Source: Heloderma charlesbogerti
Taxonomy: Eukaryota > Chordata > Lepidosauria > Squamata > Helodermatidae
Assembly (NCBI GenBank): GCA_026122225.1
Contig: JANEZZ010001872.1
Location: forward strand, 62,001-126,000
Reading direction: 5' to 3'
Length of the DNA stretch: 64,000 nucleotides
The notes beneath the pieces were generated by a model. The model saw only the letters and a list, made by a program, of their open reading frames with translations. It ran no database searches and was not told where the DNA came from. Every line of letters begins with the position of its first letter. The stretch's first letter is position 1. The translations under genes were made by a program, and so were the position numbers. Of the stretch, positions 1-9,679 are shown piece after piece.

Positions 1-2264
1 AAAAGGGCACCCAGCAGGGAGCTCCAAAAACTTAATTAGGCAGAGCATTTGCCAGCAAATCTCATGGAAGGACTATGGGGAGACTTGTGGAGGACTCAGG
101 GGACTCACTTACCTCAGGGATTATGAGGCAGTTACTGCGTTTGATCCCAAAGACTTAAAAAAGAGTAGGGTGGTCCTGGAATGGCAATTCCCAGGTATAC
201 AGAAAGAGTTGATTGCCTTGTTCCTGCTTAACTAAAGAGCGGGGAGAATCTATGCTTTAGGTGGAGTTTGGAGCACTTCTTGGGAAGGGCAGTGAAGATC
301 TTGGTACTGAACTGATAAGTGATACAGAGTTGATTGGATTAGGAAGTGGAGGACGATTTAGCGTTAACATTAATGATTTCAGGAGGTTCCAGGCGAGGCA
401 AGTATACTGAGGGGTTGGATGCTCCCTCATCCATTTGAGTCCTGGTTTGGGGAACTTTCAAGTGCATTTTGTTCTAGTTTGTTATGTCCTTTCCAGATTA
501 ACTGGCCCTTCCAGACAAAATGTAGCTTTTTGAGCCAAGGCACTCATGAGTGGATGTACAAAATGGAGACAGAATTTTGCTCTCTGGCAACAATGGTGCA
601 AAAAAGTAGTAGTAGTAATAGTAATAATTTTCATTACTTACATCATCATCATCATCAAGTGATTCAGCAGAGGCCAGAAAGGCCCTGACTAGGAGCCAGA
701 GCTGTGCACCCAATGCCTGTAAGGCCATTAATGATACCATCGAAAAATCTGTTTGGGATTATATGTTAATAACTAATATGTGAAGAATAGCTTTAGGTAT
801 TGAGTTATTAAGAACTCCTCTTATAAACAAATCTCACTCTCCTTCCCTCCCTCCCTCTGTCTTTGCACTGCTGAAAAGCATTTGAAGAGGTCATTTCAAT
901 CAAGATAGGGCTGTATGATTGCCTCTGGTGGTAAAGCTCCATTTTGAGTCAGGTAGAAGAGACTAATTGGCTAGAACCAATTAGGATAAAAAATCTACAT
1001 CATGTTCCAGTCCATTGTCTGTGGAGACTTCCGACTTTGCTGCCACGTGCCAACCTGAAGTGGCTTATTTGTACACCGGCTTTCTTTAAGATAAAAGTAG
1101 CTTAGACTAGATAAAAGCACATTCCAGTTCTGTGGCATTGACTGATGACTGAAAATGTGATTTATTTAAAAGTCTGCAATACCCTTAGGATTCATACTCA
1201 CTTGAGTGTTCAGGATGACTCATATGCTTCCTTTATGTGGATTAAAAGTCACAGCTCAGAAGATTGCTCCAGTGTGGAAGTTTTGATTTAGCTGAGAGAT
1301 TAATCTCAGGAGTTTTTGCCACTAGAGTTCTGCAGGAATTCTCAGTTGCAGAATGGTATGAGCATTTTCCCTGGCTGAGGCTATAGGGGATTTGGCTTGG
1401 CAGTTGACATTTAAGATGAAATGCACCCTTCTGAGCATGAGGTTGCCTGCAGCACATATCTGCTACAGAGTACTGTTTGATAAATATGAATACTACCAAA
1501 GGAAGACTAGCATTTTCCTAGACATCTGGGATGGAGGGAAAACCTACAGTGCACACATATGAATCCCAGATGAGGTCATTGGAGGAGCAAAAATTAATAG
1601 CTAAAACTGCAGATGTCATATCTATATATCTAATCTATATCCAATTTATATATTTAATTCATTTCCGTAGAAAACTGTCATGTCAGGGAGAAGGCTACTG
1701 TCCTTTCCCAAGATGTATTTTAATATATACGTGGAATTATTTGGTCTGGAGGAGCATTAGTCATGAGATTGAGATTACATGTGTGAATCCACCTGGAGTC
1801 TAAAGTGGTACAGCTGAAAACAGATTTGCTGCTGCTTCTGAGAACTAGGACTTTATGTGTGACACAGTGGTAGATGGAGACAGTAGAATTCTGTATGATG
1901 AAGGTATGTGAAGTATTTTACTCCTCATGTAAAATACTTCCTGCATGCAACAAAATACCATGTCAGCGTATGGAGAAGAGCTACGCTAAAGCCATTTAGA
2001 ACTTATTGCCTTTCATTCCAAAATAACATGCATGCATTTTAATTGTTGGAATTTTTCTTGAGGTTTATTGTTCGTTAGCCTGCAGGCTCTGTATACATGG
2101 ATTTTATTCCATGTATGATACACATGTATATCCTTTGTAATAAAATGTACATAAGACTTCCTTATGCATGTTAGAAGTCAGTGGTTTAACTATAATTGTG
2201 ATTTGTGTGTTCTCTAGCACTTGTTGATTGTATTTGCAGCTGTTGTCCTCATTTTGTTTTGTTC
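1..2264. other. Intergenic or intronic sequence, no gene recognised
   Basis: No exon-like or RNA-like sequence is recognisable. The stretch is AT-rich and mostly non-repetitive by eye, with a short CAT/ATC run near 641-658 and a TCCC-rich run near 839-856. Open frames here are under 100 codons and look like chance frames. Confidence 0.6.
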
Positions 2265-2523
2265 AAGCCCTATTCAGGCATTTCTGAAAGGGCTTAAACT
2301 AAACACGTGATCGGGGAGCAGGGGCACACCACCTAGACCACTACTTGACGTCACAATGTGACATCACTTCCCCCCAGGCATTAATACGTACAGTATGAAT
2401 ATCGGGAGGGAGTGGTCTATGCACATTTAGCTGCACGCACATAGACCTCCATGCAACCTGGAATTCCAACAGTATCCTGGCTGCATTTTAATAAAGCCCT
2501 TTAATTATGCCTGAATAGGGCTT
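2265..2523. mobile_element. Inverted-repeat MITE with 17-bp perfect terminal repeats
   Basis: The ends are perfect inverted repeats: AAGCCCTATTCAGGCAT at 2265-2281 and its complement at 2507-2523. A second inverted pair lies just inside (AAAGGGCTT near 2287 against AAGCCCTTT near 2494). If the ends are read as AGCCC and GGGCT, the flanks show a 3-bp TCA direct repeat, which would fit a Harbinger-like insertion, but this is weak. It has no coding capacity, so it is non-autonomous. An element with related termini lies at 60745-61030 and an internal fragment at 3391-3443. Confidence 0.8.
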
Positions 2524-3390
2524 CACTATATATAGGAACGTAAGCTGTGGTTTCTCTGTTGTTTTGGCACACCTGAATTATGTCACCACAGCTTTAAAAC
2601 ACACAGAGAGGTTCCTGTGTCAGTCTTGCCAGAATTAGTACTAAATTGCCAATGCCTTAGGCAAATTTTAGCAGCAATTTACTGAAAACAGTTCCTGCAC
2701 AAGCTGCTCATTTAAACAAATGGTATTTGTCCAAAAACAGTGCTTGATGGATTGCACACACACTTCAGATGAAGTCTGTAAAATCAAATGAAAGAGAATT
2801 TAGATCAGTCCTGTCCAGCACTGGAGATTTTAGTCAGTTTTCAACACAATCATCTTTAGTTACTTGAACACTATTCATATTTCAGTTACCTTCATTAAGC
2901 ATGCCAAGACCTCAACTTTAACCTGAATTGCAAAAGGGAAACAGAGTAAATATGACTTTAATAAGCTTATCATAGGCGCTATAGGCATACAAATGTAAAA
3001 GAAATTCTCCATAAAAACGGCGATCTCTCTTATGTAACTGAAAAGTGTCACACACAGGATTAAGGGAATTAAGGGAATAATAATAAAAAGGTTATGTTCT
3101 GCAGTATTTCTTGCTCAATATTGTATTAATGTGATATCATATTGTATCAGGCAGCTTTTATTACAGACTTCCATCATGTAGTTTTAATCAAGAAGTTGCT
3201 TTTGAAGCACCAGCTTCAGATGACTTTTTAAGTGGGTTTCTAGTATAAACTTACATTTGTTAAAACAGTGATGCATTTGTGCTATTACCTCATCTCGTAC
3301 TTGCCGCATGACCAGTATTGGTTTAACCTTGCACAAACACCATTCCCTTTTGTGTACATACACATTGCCATGTCCAAGTCTTCCCCCCAT
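2524..3390. other. AT-rich sequence, nothing recognised
   Basis: I see no repeat family, RNA gene or exon here. Frames are short and lack any recognisable protein similarity. Confidence 0.5.
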
Positions 3391-3443
3391 GAAAGGGCTC
3401 AAACATGTGATCGGGGAGCAGGACCACACCACCCAGGCCACTG
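3391..3443. repeat. Fragment related to the MITE at 2265-2523
   Basis: A stretch of about 50 bases matches the interior of the MITE at 2265-2523. The shared part contains GTGATCGGGGAGCAGG followed by CACACCACC and CCACT with few differences. Neither terminal inverted repeat is present, so this is a truncated relative. Confidence 0.65.
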
Positions 3444-3825
3444 TTTGCACATTGTTTAGATCATGAGTGTTAACATATGCAGATGAGGTCCACGGGTCGA
3501 TCTACACTTACGGGTTTTTTTTGCTTCCAATGAGGTTTCACCACCTGCCTTTCACACTACGCAGTACCCGCCTCAAATTGGAACCAGAATTTCCCGCTTC
3601 CGTGCTCCTGTTTTCAATACCCTAATATCCTGGTATTTCCCCTTAATGTGCTCTGATTTTCCGCCTTCACTACCATATCCGGTCATAGTCCCCTCCCCCA
3701 CCTGTCCATATATGGCAGTGTTTGTATTTCCCTCCTGTCCAATCACAGCTTTCGACGGCCCCATGTCATCTTCCAGCTACTGATCACGTAGCTTCCTCAG
3801 CACTCAATGTTTCCTCAGCAACAAG
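3444..3825. other. Unclassified, locally GC-richer sequence
   Basis: This holds several C-rich stretches and CpG dinucleotides unlike the AT-rich flanks. It may be a repeat of a family I do not recognise. No coding frame or RNA gene is supported. Confidence 0.4.
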
Positions 3826-3960
3826 CAAAGGGCTGGATGTGCGTGCGCTTGTCTGATCTTGGATGCTAAGCGGGGTCGGCCCTGGTCAGTAGTTGGATGG
3901 GGAACAGCCTGGGAATCAGGCTTCCTGCACTGAGCAGGGAGTTGTTCTAACCCTTCAAAT
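3826..3960 (+). mobile_element. 5S rRNA-derived SINE (diverged copy)
   Basis: The 5' part resembles the 5S rRNA gene: GTCTGATCTTGGATGCTAAG, then CGGGGTCGG and a degenerate box C (TTGGATGGGGAACAGCCTGGGAA). It then reads TCAGGCTTCCTGCA, exactly as in the second copy at 31686-31833. Both copies begin with CAAAGGGCTGGATG, which defines the 5' boundary. The 5S internal promoter would have driven pol III transcription. The tail is more decayed than in the second copy. Confidence 0.8.
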
Positions 3961-4395
3961 GAGACTAAGTTTTACCACCTCCTATCCCCCACCTCAGCTG
4001 TTGTTGTTTTTTAATTAAGGCATTATCTTTGAAGAATCGTGGCTTCTCCACAATTTCCCCCCCCCCTAATTCAGGCATGATCTTTGAAGATTTGAAAATT
4101 CAAAGATTCAAAGCTTCAAAGCTTCAAATTTTAATAATAATTTAATAATCCAGCTAATGAGCTGGATGTGGAAATACAAAGCTGAGCTGGGGGCAAGTGG
4201 GATGCTGACATGTGTAGGAGTAAGTTGCATTGAACTCAGTAAGACTTACTTCTAAGTAGACATGCACAGAGTTGGTTCTCCTCTCCATTTTAGCCTCACC
4301 ATGTCACCAACAAGGCTGGATGTGGAAATAGAAAGCCTAGCAGGGGGAATAATACTCATGCAGGGCTCCAGACCGGCATGGTCATTTTTAAAGGT
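3961..4395. other. AT-rich spacer with short repeats
   Basis: This contains poly-pyrimidine and simple AT-rich runs, including tandem AAAGCTTC-like units near 4100-4130. The phrase GCTGGATGTGGAAATA occurs twice (about 4153 and 4315). The motif around 4213-4262 resembles the AGTAAG/CCATTGAA repeat family seen at 31872, 35831 and 60427. No gene is seen. Confidence 0.5.
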
Positions 4396-4443
<48 letters not shown>

Positions 4444-4445
4444 TC
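4396..4445. repeat. (CTTT)n microsatellite
   Basis: About twelve near-perfect CTTT units in a row. Simple sequence, length probably polymorphic. Confidence 0.97.
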
Positions 4446-4792
4446 AAACAGTGTTGCTTTAAACAAAGAGTGCATCGCTCAGGCACACCTAGGGCAGCCT
4501 TGTTTTGGAAAGCCCCTTGGAGGAGGAAGTGTTTTGGCTGAAAGTAATTACTGCACGTCTCAGGGCAGGGAAAAAAATACATAAATATCTATGAAAAATA
4601 GCCTTTCTTATGGAAGTTATGCAGAATTACGGCAGTCGGTACGGATTTATCTTCGTAATTCTTGGAGTGGAAAAAAAAAGAGGAGAATTCCAGGGGCACG
4701 ATGGCACGGAGCACTGGCTGCGAACTGCGGAGGTCAAGCAGCACGGAAGGTACACAATTCGTACATCCCTGCCCAGGACAAAGGCATACAAA

Positions 4793-5245
4793 ATTAGGGA
4801 TGGATGAATCAGTTTACGTTTCACCCACACTTTAAAAAATCCATCCTGTTTATGAAGAAATTTTTTGAATTTTGATATGTTCTTACCAAAAAAATCAACC
4901 CGAATGAAATGCTCACTCATCTGCACTGGCCAAATGCAATAGGTACAGCTATTCCCAGCATGAAGCGGACCATGACATATCTACCTGCCATATAGCTATT
5001 AAAGATAAGGAGCCTGTCAGAAAAAAACCATGGCAGGACACACCGTGATCTAAACCCTGACTCTTAGAGCTAAGCACGGCAAGCCCTGTGCATAGATAGG
5101 TGAATCTGGCAGTTTCGCTTTCTCCCAAATTAGAATTTTTAAAAATCTCAAGTTCTACCCCTCTTGTTTCTGGAGGAATCTGTAGGTTTGGTGAATTCAT
5201 ATGAAAAAAATGAACCAAATGAAATTCTCATCTCACCCATTCCAA
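4793..5245. mobile_element. hAT-like non-autonomous element M
   Basis: The left end reads TTAGGGATGGATGA and the right end is the diverged complement (CTCACCCATTCCAA). CATACAAA lies immediately outside both ends (4785-4792 and 5246-5253), a perfect 8-bp target-site duplication as made by hAT transposases. The interior is AT-rich, encodes no transposase, and is unlike the palindromic core of elements A-H. The right terminus is more degraded than the left. Confidence 0.75.
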
Positions 5246-5253
5246 CATACAAA

Positions 5254-5900
5254 GCTTTTGGAGGAGATGTGGTAGCAATTTCCCTCAGAATGCTATGCTC
5301 TTCCTAACATTTAAACAAGGGAACCAAACACATTTCAAAAGTAAAAGACTGGAAAGCAAGAAATAACCACAAATACTGGCAGACTTTGCTAGTGGGCCTC
5401 ACACTTCCCATCCCTTTTTCAGGGACTCTGTGGTGAACACTTGCATGCTGTGGAAGATTAGCACTTTCCGTGTGTGTGCGTGTGTGCGTGCGTGCCTACT
5501 TTTGACATGACTGTCCCTCATTTGAACAAAAACCCAGAACCCTCCCTTGGTGGGTGAATCTCTTGTGAATCTCAGCATGGGGAGAGGGGGTGAGTGGAAG
5601 GATGCCAGCATGACCCAGGCATACCTGGTGTCAGACTGTGTCAACAAGAACATGGCCTCTTTCCATCAACCAATCACCTTTCAGCCAGGCAGCTCAGGGG
5701 GGGAAGTGTTTGAAGCAGAACAGGAGAGAGGTTGAAGCATCAGGTCTGCTCCTCCTGGGCCTAGCGTGGACACTGCCCAGTGCTTCTTTGTCAGTGCTCG
5801 TCCTCCCATATCTTGCCCTTCTGCCTATTCCTGCCTTTCCTAGTCTGTCCCCACAACCCCTGAGCTTCACTCCCTCACAGCCATTGAACTGTCACATATT
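5254..5900. other. Unannotated spacer before the palindromic cluster
   Basis: A short GT/GC-alternating run lies at about 5468-5493. The rest shows no recognised repeat or exon. Confidence 0.5.
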
Positions 5901-6680
5901 TAGAGATGGCGGAGAATTCCACCACGGATTACAGTGAGGCCAAATGCACTGGCATTCAGCATTCGGCCCCCCGAAACCCATGGCAGAACGGCCTCCCACC
6001 CCCCGCCACCCCGTGGAATCCCCCAGGAACGAAACTAACCTGGGGCGGGGGCAGCTCCGGCGGCGGTGGCTGGTCTTTCGGCCGGGCTGCTGCGGATGCA
6101 AATGGCGGCTGCCATTTGCATCCTGCCAGGCTGCCATGATAGGCTACGTAAGTATTTACATAGCCTATCACAGCAAAGAGCAGGGACGCAAACGGTGGCC
6201 GCTACGCCGTTTACACTGCTGCTCTTTCCGTGATAGGCTACATAAGTATTTACATAGCCTGTCACAGTAAAGGCAGCCATGCAAACGGCAGCCACTACAC
6301 CATTTGCATGGCTGCCTTTACTGTGATAGGCTATGTAAATACTTACATAGCCTATCACGAAAAGAGCAGTGGCGCAACCGGCGTAGCAGCTGCCGTTTGC
6401 ATCCCTGCTCTTTGCCGTAATAGGCTATGTAAATACTTACGTAGCCTATCATGGCAGCCTGGCAGGACGTAAATGGCGGCCGTTCCGGTAGCCGCCATTT
6501 GCGTCCGCAGCAGCCTGGCCATGGCCAGAACTCCGGCTGTGGATGGCCCTGGCCGGCAGCTCCACAGAGCCACCACGGAGCGGAGCTGGCCAGGGAGGAT
6601 TCCGGGGGGAGGGATGGAGCGCTTCCCCCCCCACCGCGAATCACACCTGTGAAAAAGTAAGTGACTTTCATACATCCCTA
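5901..6680 (+). mobile_element. Palindromic hAT-like element A
   Basis: The element runs from TAGAGATGG to ACATCCCTA and is flanked by CACATATT (5893-5900) and CACATAGT (6681-6688), an 8-bp duplication with one mismatch. The interior alternates two kinds of hairpin: TGATAGGCTACGTAA facing its complement (four copies, first at about 6137-6170) and AAATGGCGGC/GCCGCCATTTG-type GC-rich stems. The arrangement is mirrored about a centre near 6285. The left splice-donor motif is mutated (AACCTGGGG); on the right AAGTAAGTGA remains. No protein is encoded; open frames through the core arise from the palindromes. Confidence 0.9.
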
Positions 6681-6832
6681 CACATAGTTGTTCTTGCATT
6701 CTCATTACCTGGAAATGCTTACAATGGAGTTTGAATTATCACTGGCAGAGTTAGGGGCCAGAGGAAACATTCCTGCTCTGCTTGGACATTGTTTTTTCTG
6801 CCCACAGATTTTTCTCTGCTGACAGAAAATTC

Positions 6833-7228
6833 TAGGGATGTATGAAAGTCACTTACCTTTTCGAAGGGTGACATTTGCGGTGGGGGGGAGGCTCTCCGTC
6901 CCTCCCCCCGAAATTCTTCTCGGCCGGCTCCGCTCCATGGCGACTCCACAGAGCCGCCAGCCGGGGCCGCCCACAGCTGGACATCCAGCCGCTGGGCAGC
7001 CTGCACAGGGACGCAAATGGCGGCCGCCATAGCCGCCGCCATTTGCATCCCTGTATTTTGCCATGATAGGCTATGTAAATATTTACGTAGCCTATCACGG
7101 CCTCCACAGGGACACAAAATGGCGTAAGTATTTACTTAGCCTATCACGGCTATAATGAAGAAGCGAATGGCGGCCTCACTGGCATTCGGCCTCACCAAGA
7201 TCTGTGGTGGAATTCTCCAACATCCCTA
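6833..7228 (-). mobile_element. Palindromic hAT-like element B (short, inverted)
   Basis: GAAAATTC flanks both ends perfectly (6825-6832, 7229-7236). Orientation is opposite to A: the end carrying the donor motif lies on the left, where CTTACCTTTTCG is the complement of a GTAAGT site. The core keeps the TGATAGGCTATGTAAAT hairpin (about 7064-7098), a GCGGCC-rich hairpin (about 7015-7050) and a partial further stem. At 396 bp it is about half the length of its relatives and lacks the donor motif at its other end, so it looks like an internal-deletion derivative that still transposed or was deleted after insertion. Confidence 0.9.
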
Positions 7229-7357
7229 GAAAATTCTGACACCTTTAAATAGAGCAGAATAGAGTGGTGGTAAATGGAGAAGCCCAAAGTTGTCACTTAT
7301 CTTGTATTTATTTGGATGATCTGTGTTGATGGTTAGATTATGTTGGTTACTTATATA

Positions 7358-8244
7358 TAGGGATGTCAGAGAATTCCTCCACGGATCTCAAGAAGGCTGA
7401 ATGCAAGCGCATTCAGCCCCCTGAAATCGGTGGCGGAACGGTCTGCCACCCCCCCGCCCACCCCCCGTGATGGGACTTACCTTGGGCGGATCTTCCTGCA
7501 AGCGGTGGCGGCGGCTCCAGCGGTGGCTCCTGCAGCGGTTCGGCAGCGGCGGCCGGTCTTCTGACCGGCTGCCACCGCCGCCATCTCCAGTTAAAAAAAA
7601 CAAAAACAAAAACAAGTGATAGCCTACGTAAAGATTTACGTAGCCTATCACGGCTGACTTTTTTAAAAAAATGCGCGTACGCAAATGGCGGTGCCCATGG
7701 GCGTTCCTTATTTTGGCACGTCTTAGTCTATGTAAACATTTACGTAGACTAAGACGGCGAAAATAAGGGGAACGCAAATAGCGTAGACGCTACACTATTT
7801 GCGTTCCCCTTATTTTCGCCGTCTTAGTCTACGTAAATGTTTACGTAGACTAAGACGTGCCAAAATAAGGAACGCAAATGGCGGCGCCCATGGGCGCCGC
7901 CATTTGCATATGCACGTTTGTTTGTTTGTTTTTTAAATCAGCCATGATAGGCTACGTAAACATTTACATAGCCTATCACGGCTGACTGCAGGGACGCAAA
8001 GGGTGGCGGCTATGGCCGCCGCCCTTTGCGTCCCTGCTAGCCAGCGGCCGGATGTCCGGCCGCTGGCAGAGCCAGCTGGCGGCTCCGCAGAATCCCTGTG
8101 GAGCCGGCCGGCCAGGATTCCGGGGGGGGGGGAGGAACGGAGCGCCTCCCCCCCCAGGCAAGGATTCCGGGGGGAGGGATGGAACGCCTCCCCCCCAACC
8201 ATAAACATAATCTGCTAAAGGTAAGTACCTTTCGTATATCCCTA
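7358..8244 (+). mobile_element. Palindromic hAT-like element C
   Basis: The element begins TAGGGATGTCAGAGAATTCC and ends TATATCCCTA, one base changed from the usual end. The flanking 8-mers (CTTATATA and CTATACAG) do not match convincingly, so the duplication is lost or one edge is altered. The core spans about 7617-7979: GATAGCCTACGTAAA hairpins at the outside, then GCAAATGGCGG stems, then GTCTTAGTCTACGTAAA stems, with an AAGGGGAACGCAAATAGCG stem at the centre, all in mirrored order. Donor motifs face outward at both ends (ACTTACCTTGGG near 7467; AGGTAAGTACC near 8219). A G-run/C-run unit of about 45 bp is duplicated near 8111-8200. Confidence 0.88.
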
Positions 8245-8372
8245 CTATACAGAAGAAATCTCAATACAATATTTGTTTTTAAAAAGAGAAGTTGCTCATA
8301 GATGAAAACAGTGAATCATAATGTAAAATGCCAGTTCCTTCAAAGAAAAATTATAAATAATCTACTACATTA

Positions 8373-8808
8373 AGGGCACAATCCTATGGCCACGACACAG
8401 TGGCTAGATGGCCATAGGATTATTCGGTTTTTGGGAACTGATCTCAGAGCCAGCGCTGTGAGGTCAGTTCCCAAAAAACTGACTCCCCACCCCACCCCCT
8501 TGTAAGAGGTGGTTCATCCCAGCTCTGCACTCCTAAGAGCAACATGGAGCAAGGGAAAAGGGGGCATTCCTTGGTGCAGGGAGGGGAGGGGATGGCAGAA
8601 GTATCGTTACGATGCTTCCTATGCACTGTCTGGCCTCCCCCCCCCAACCCCCTCTAGCTAGACAGCCAAAATTGGCTGTCTAGCCACTAATGCAGGGTGG
8701 CCTGAGTGCGGAGGAGAAGATCCCCTCAGCGCTACGCCCACCCTGCATTGGATAGTCGGTTGTCTCCAAGTTTGGAGGTAGCTGACTATCCCCATTGGAT
8801 TGCACCCT
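8373..8808. mobile_element. MITE with GGGCACAATCC / GGATTGCACCC ends
   Basis: Terminal inverted repeats are GGGCACAATCC (8374-8384) and GGATTGCACCC (8797-8807). Inside are three further hairpins: one around GGGAACTGA...TCAGTTCCC (about 8436-8474), one TAGACAGCCAA...TTGGCTGTCTA (about 8660-8683), and GGATAGTC...GACTATCC (about 8750-8791). No protein is encoded. A related element begins at 29303, and the same terminal motif occurs at 51195. Confidence 0.75.
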
Positions 8809-8842
8809 CCATGTTTAACTGTCTGTCAAGTATGGTTATAGT

Positions 8843-9671
8843 TAGGGATGTCAGAGAATTCCACCACGGATCTCGGTGAGGCTGAATGCCAGTGCATTCG
8901 GACCCCCGAAATCCATGGCGGAACGGCCTGCCACCCCCCCCACGGATCCCCCACAGGATGAGACTTACCTGGGGAGGATGTTCCCGACGGCGGTGGCTCC
9001 AGCGGCGGCTTCGGCAGCGGCTGGTCTTCCGACCGGCCACCGCCATTTGCAGTCTCATCTTTTTTTTTTTTTACATAGATGTGATAGGCTACGTAAAGAC
9101 TTTTGTAGCCTATCACGGCTGAGTTTTAAAAAAAAACGCGTACGCAAATGGTGGCGGCTATGGCCGCCACCATTTGCGTTCCTTATTTTTGGCCATCTTA
9201 GTCTATGTAAATATTTACGTAGACTAAGACGGTGAAAATAAAGGGGAATGCAAATAGCGCCCACTATGCTATTTGCGTTCCCCCTTATTTTCACCATCTT
9301 AGTCTACGTAAATATTTACATAGACTAAGACAGCCAAAAATAAGGAACGCAAATGGCGGTGGCCATAGCCACCACCATTTGCGTATGTGTGTGTGTTTTT
9401 TAACCCAGCCGTGATAGGCTACGTAAGTCTCTTTACGTAACCTATCATGGCTGAATACAGGGGTGCAAACGGCGGCAGCTACAGCAGCCGCCATTTGCGT
9501 CCCTGCTAGCCAGCAGCTGGATGTCCAGCTGCTGGCGGAGCCGGCCGGCGGCTCTGCGGAATCCCCGCGGAGCGGAGCCAGCCATCGAGGATTCCTGGCG
9601 GGAGGGATGGAGCGCCTCCCCCCCTCAGTGGATGCCCCGACCGGAACAGGTAAGTGATTCATACATCCCTA
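8843..9671 (+). mobile_element. Palindromic hAT-like element D (best-ordered copy)
   Basis: GTTATAGT flanks both ends perfectly (8835-8842, 9672-9679). The core 9081-9448 is a single large palindrome built of seven smaller ones: P1 9081-9116, P2 9142-9179, P3 9195-9230, P4 9231-9295, P3' 9296-9331, P2' 9347-9384, P1' 9411-9448. The centre falls in P4. P1 arms are GTGATAGGCTACGTAAA, P2 arms ACGCAAATGG(C/T)GG, P3 arms TCTTAGTCTACGTAAAT, P4 arms GAAAATAAGGGGAA-type. Outward donor motifs are ACTTACCTGGGG (left, complement strand) and CAGGTAAGTGA (right). No transposase is present. Confidence 0.93.
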
Positions 9672-9679
9672 GTTATAGT

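Noticed and set aside
7350..8252. An 8-bp duplication around element C
   Set aside because: CTTATATA and CTATACAG match too poorly to claim; the element is called from its ends and core instead.
9082..9116. D-box or CRE-type binding sites in the TACGTAAA stems
   Set aside because: The ACGT core is present but the outer bases do not fit RTTAYGTAAY or TGACGTCA well enough to claim a specific factor.
9081..9448. Regularly spaced palindromes resembling a CRISPR array
   Set aside because: The repeats are themselves palindromic, the spacers are shared between copies rather than unique, the order is mirrored, the element has hAT duplications, and the genome is vertebrate.
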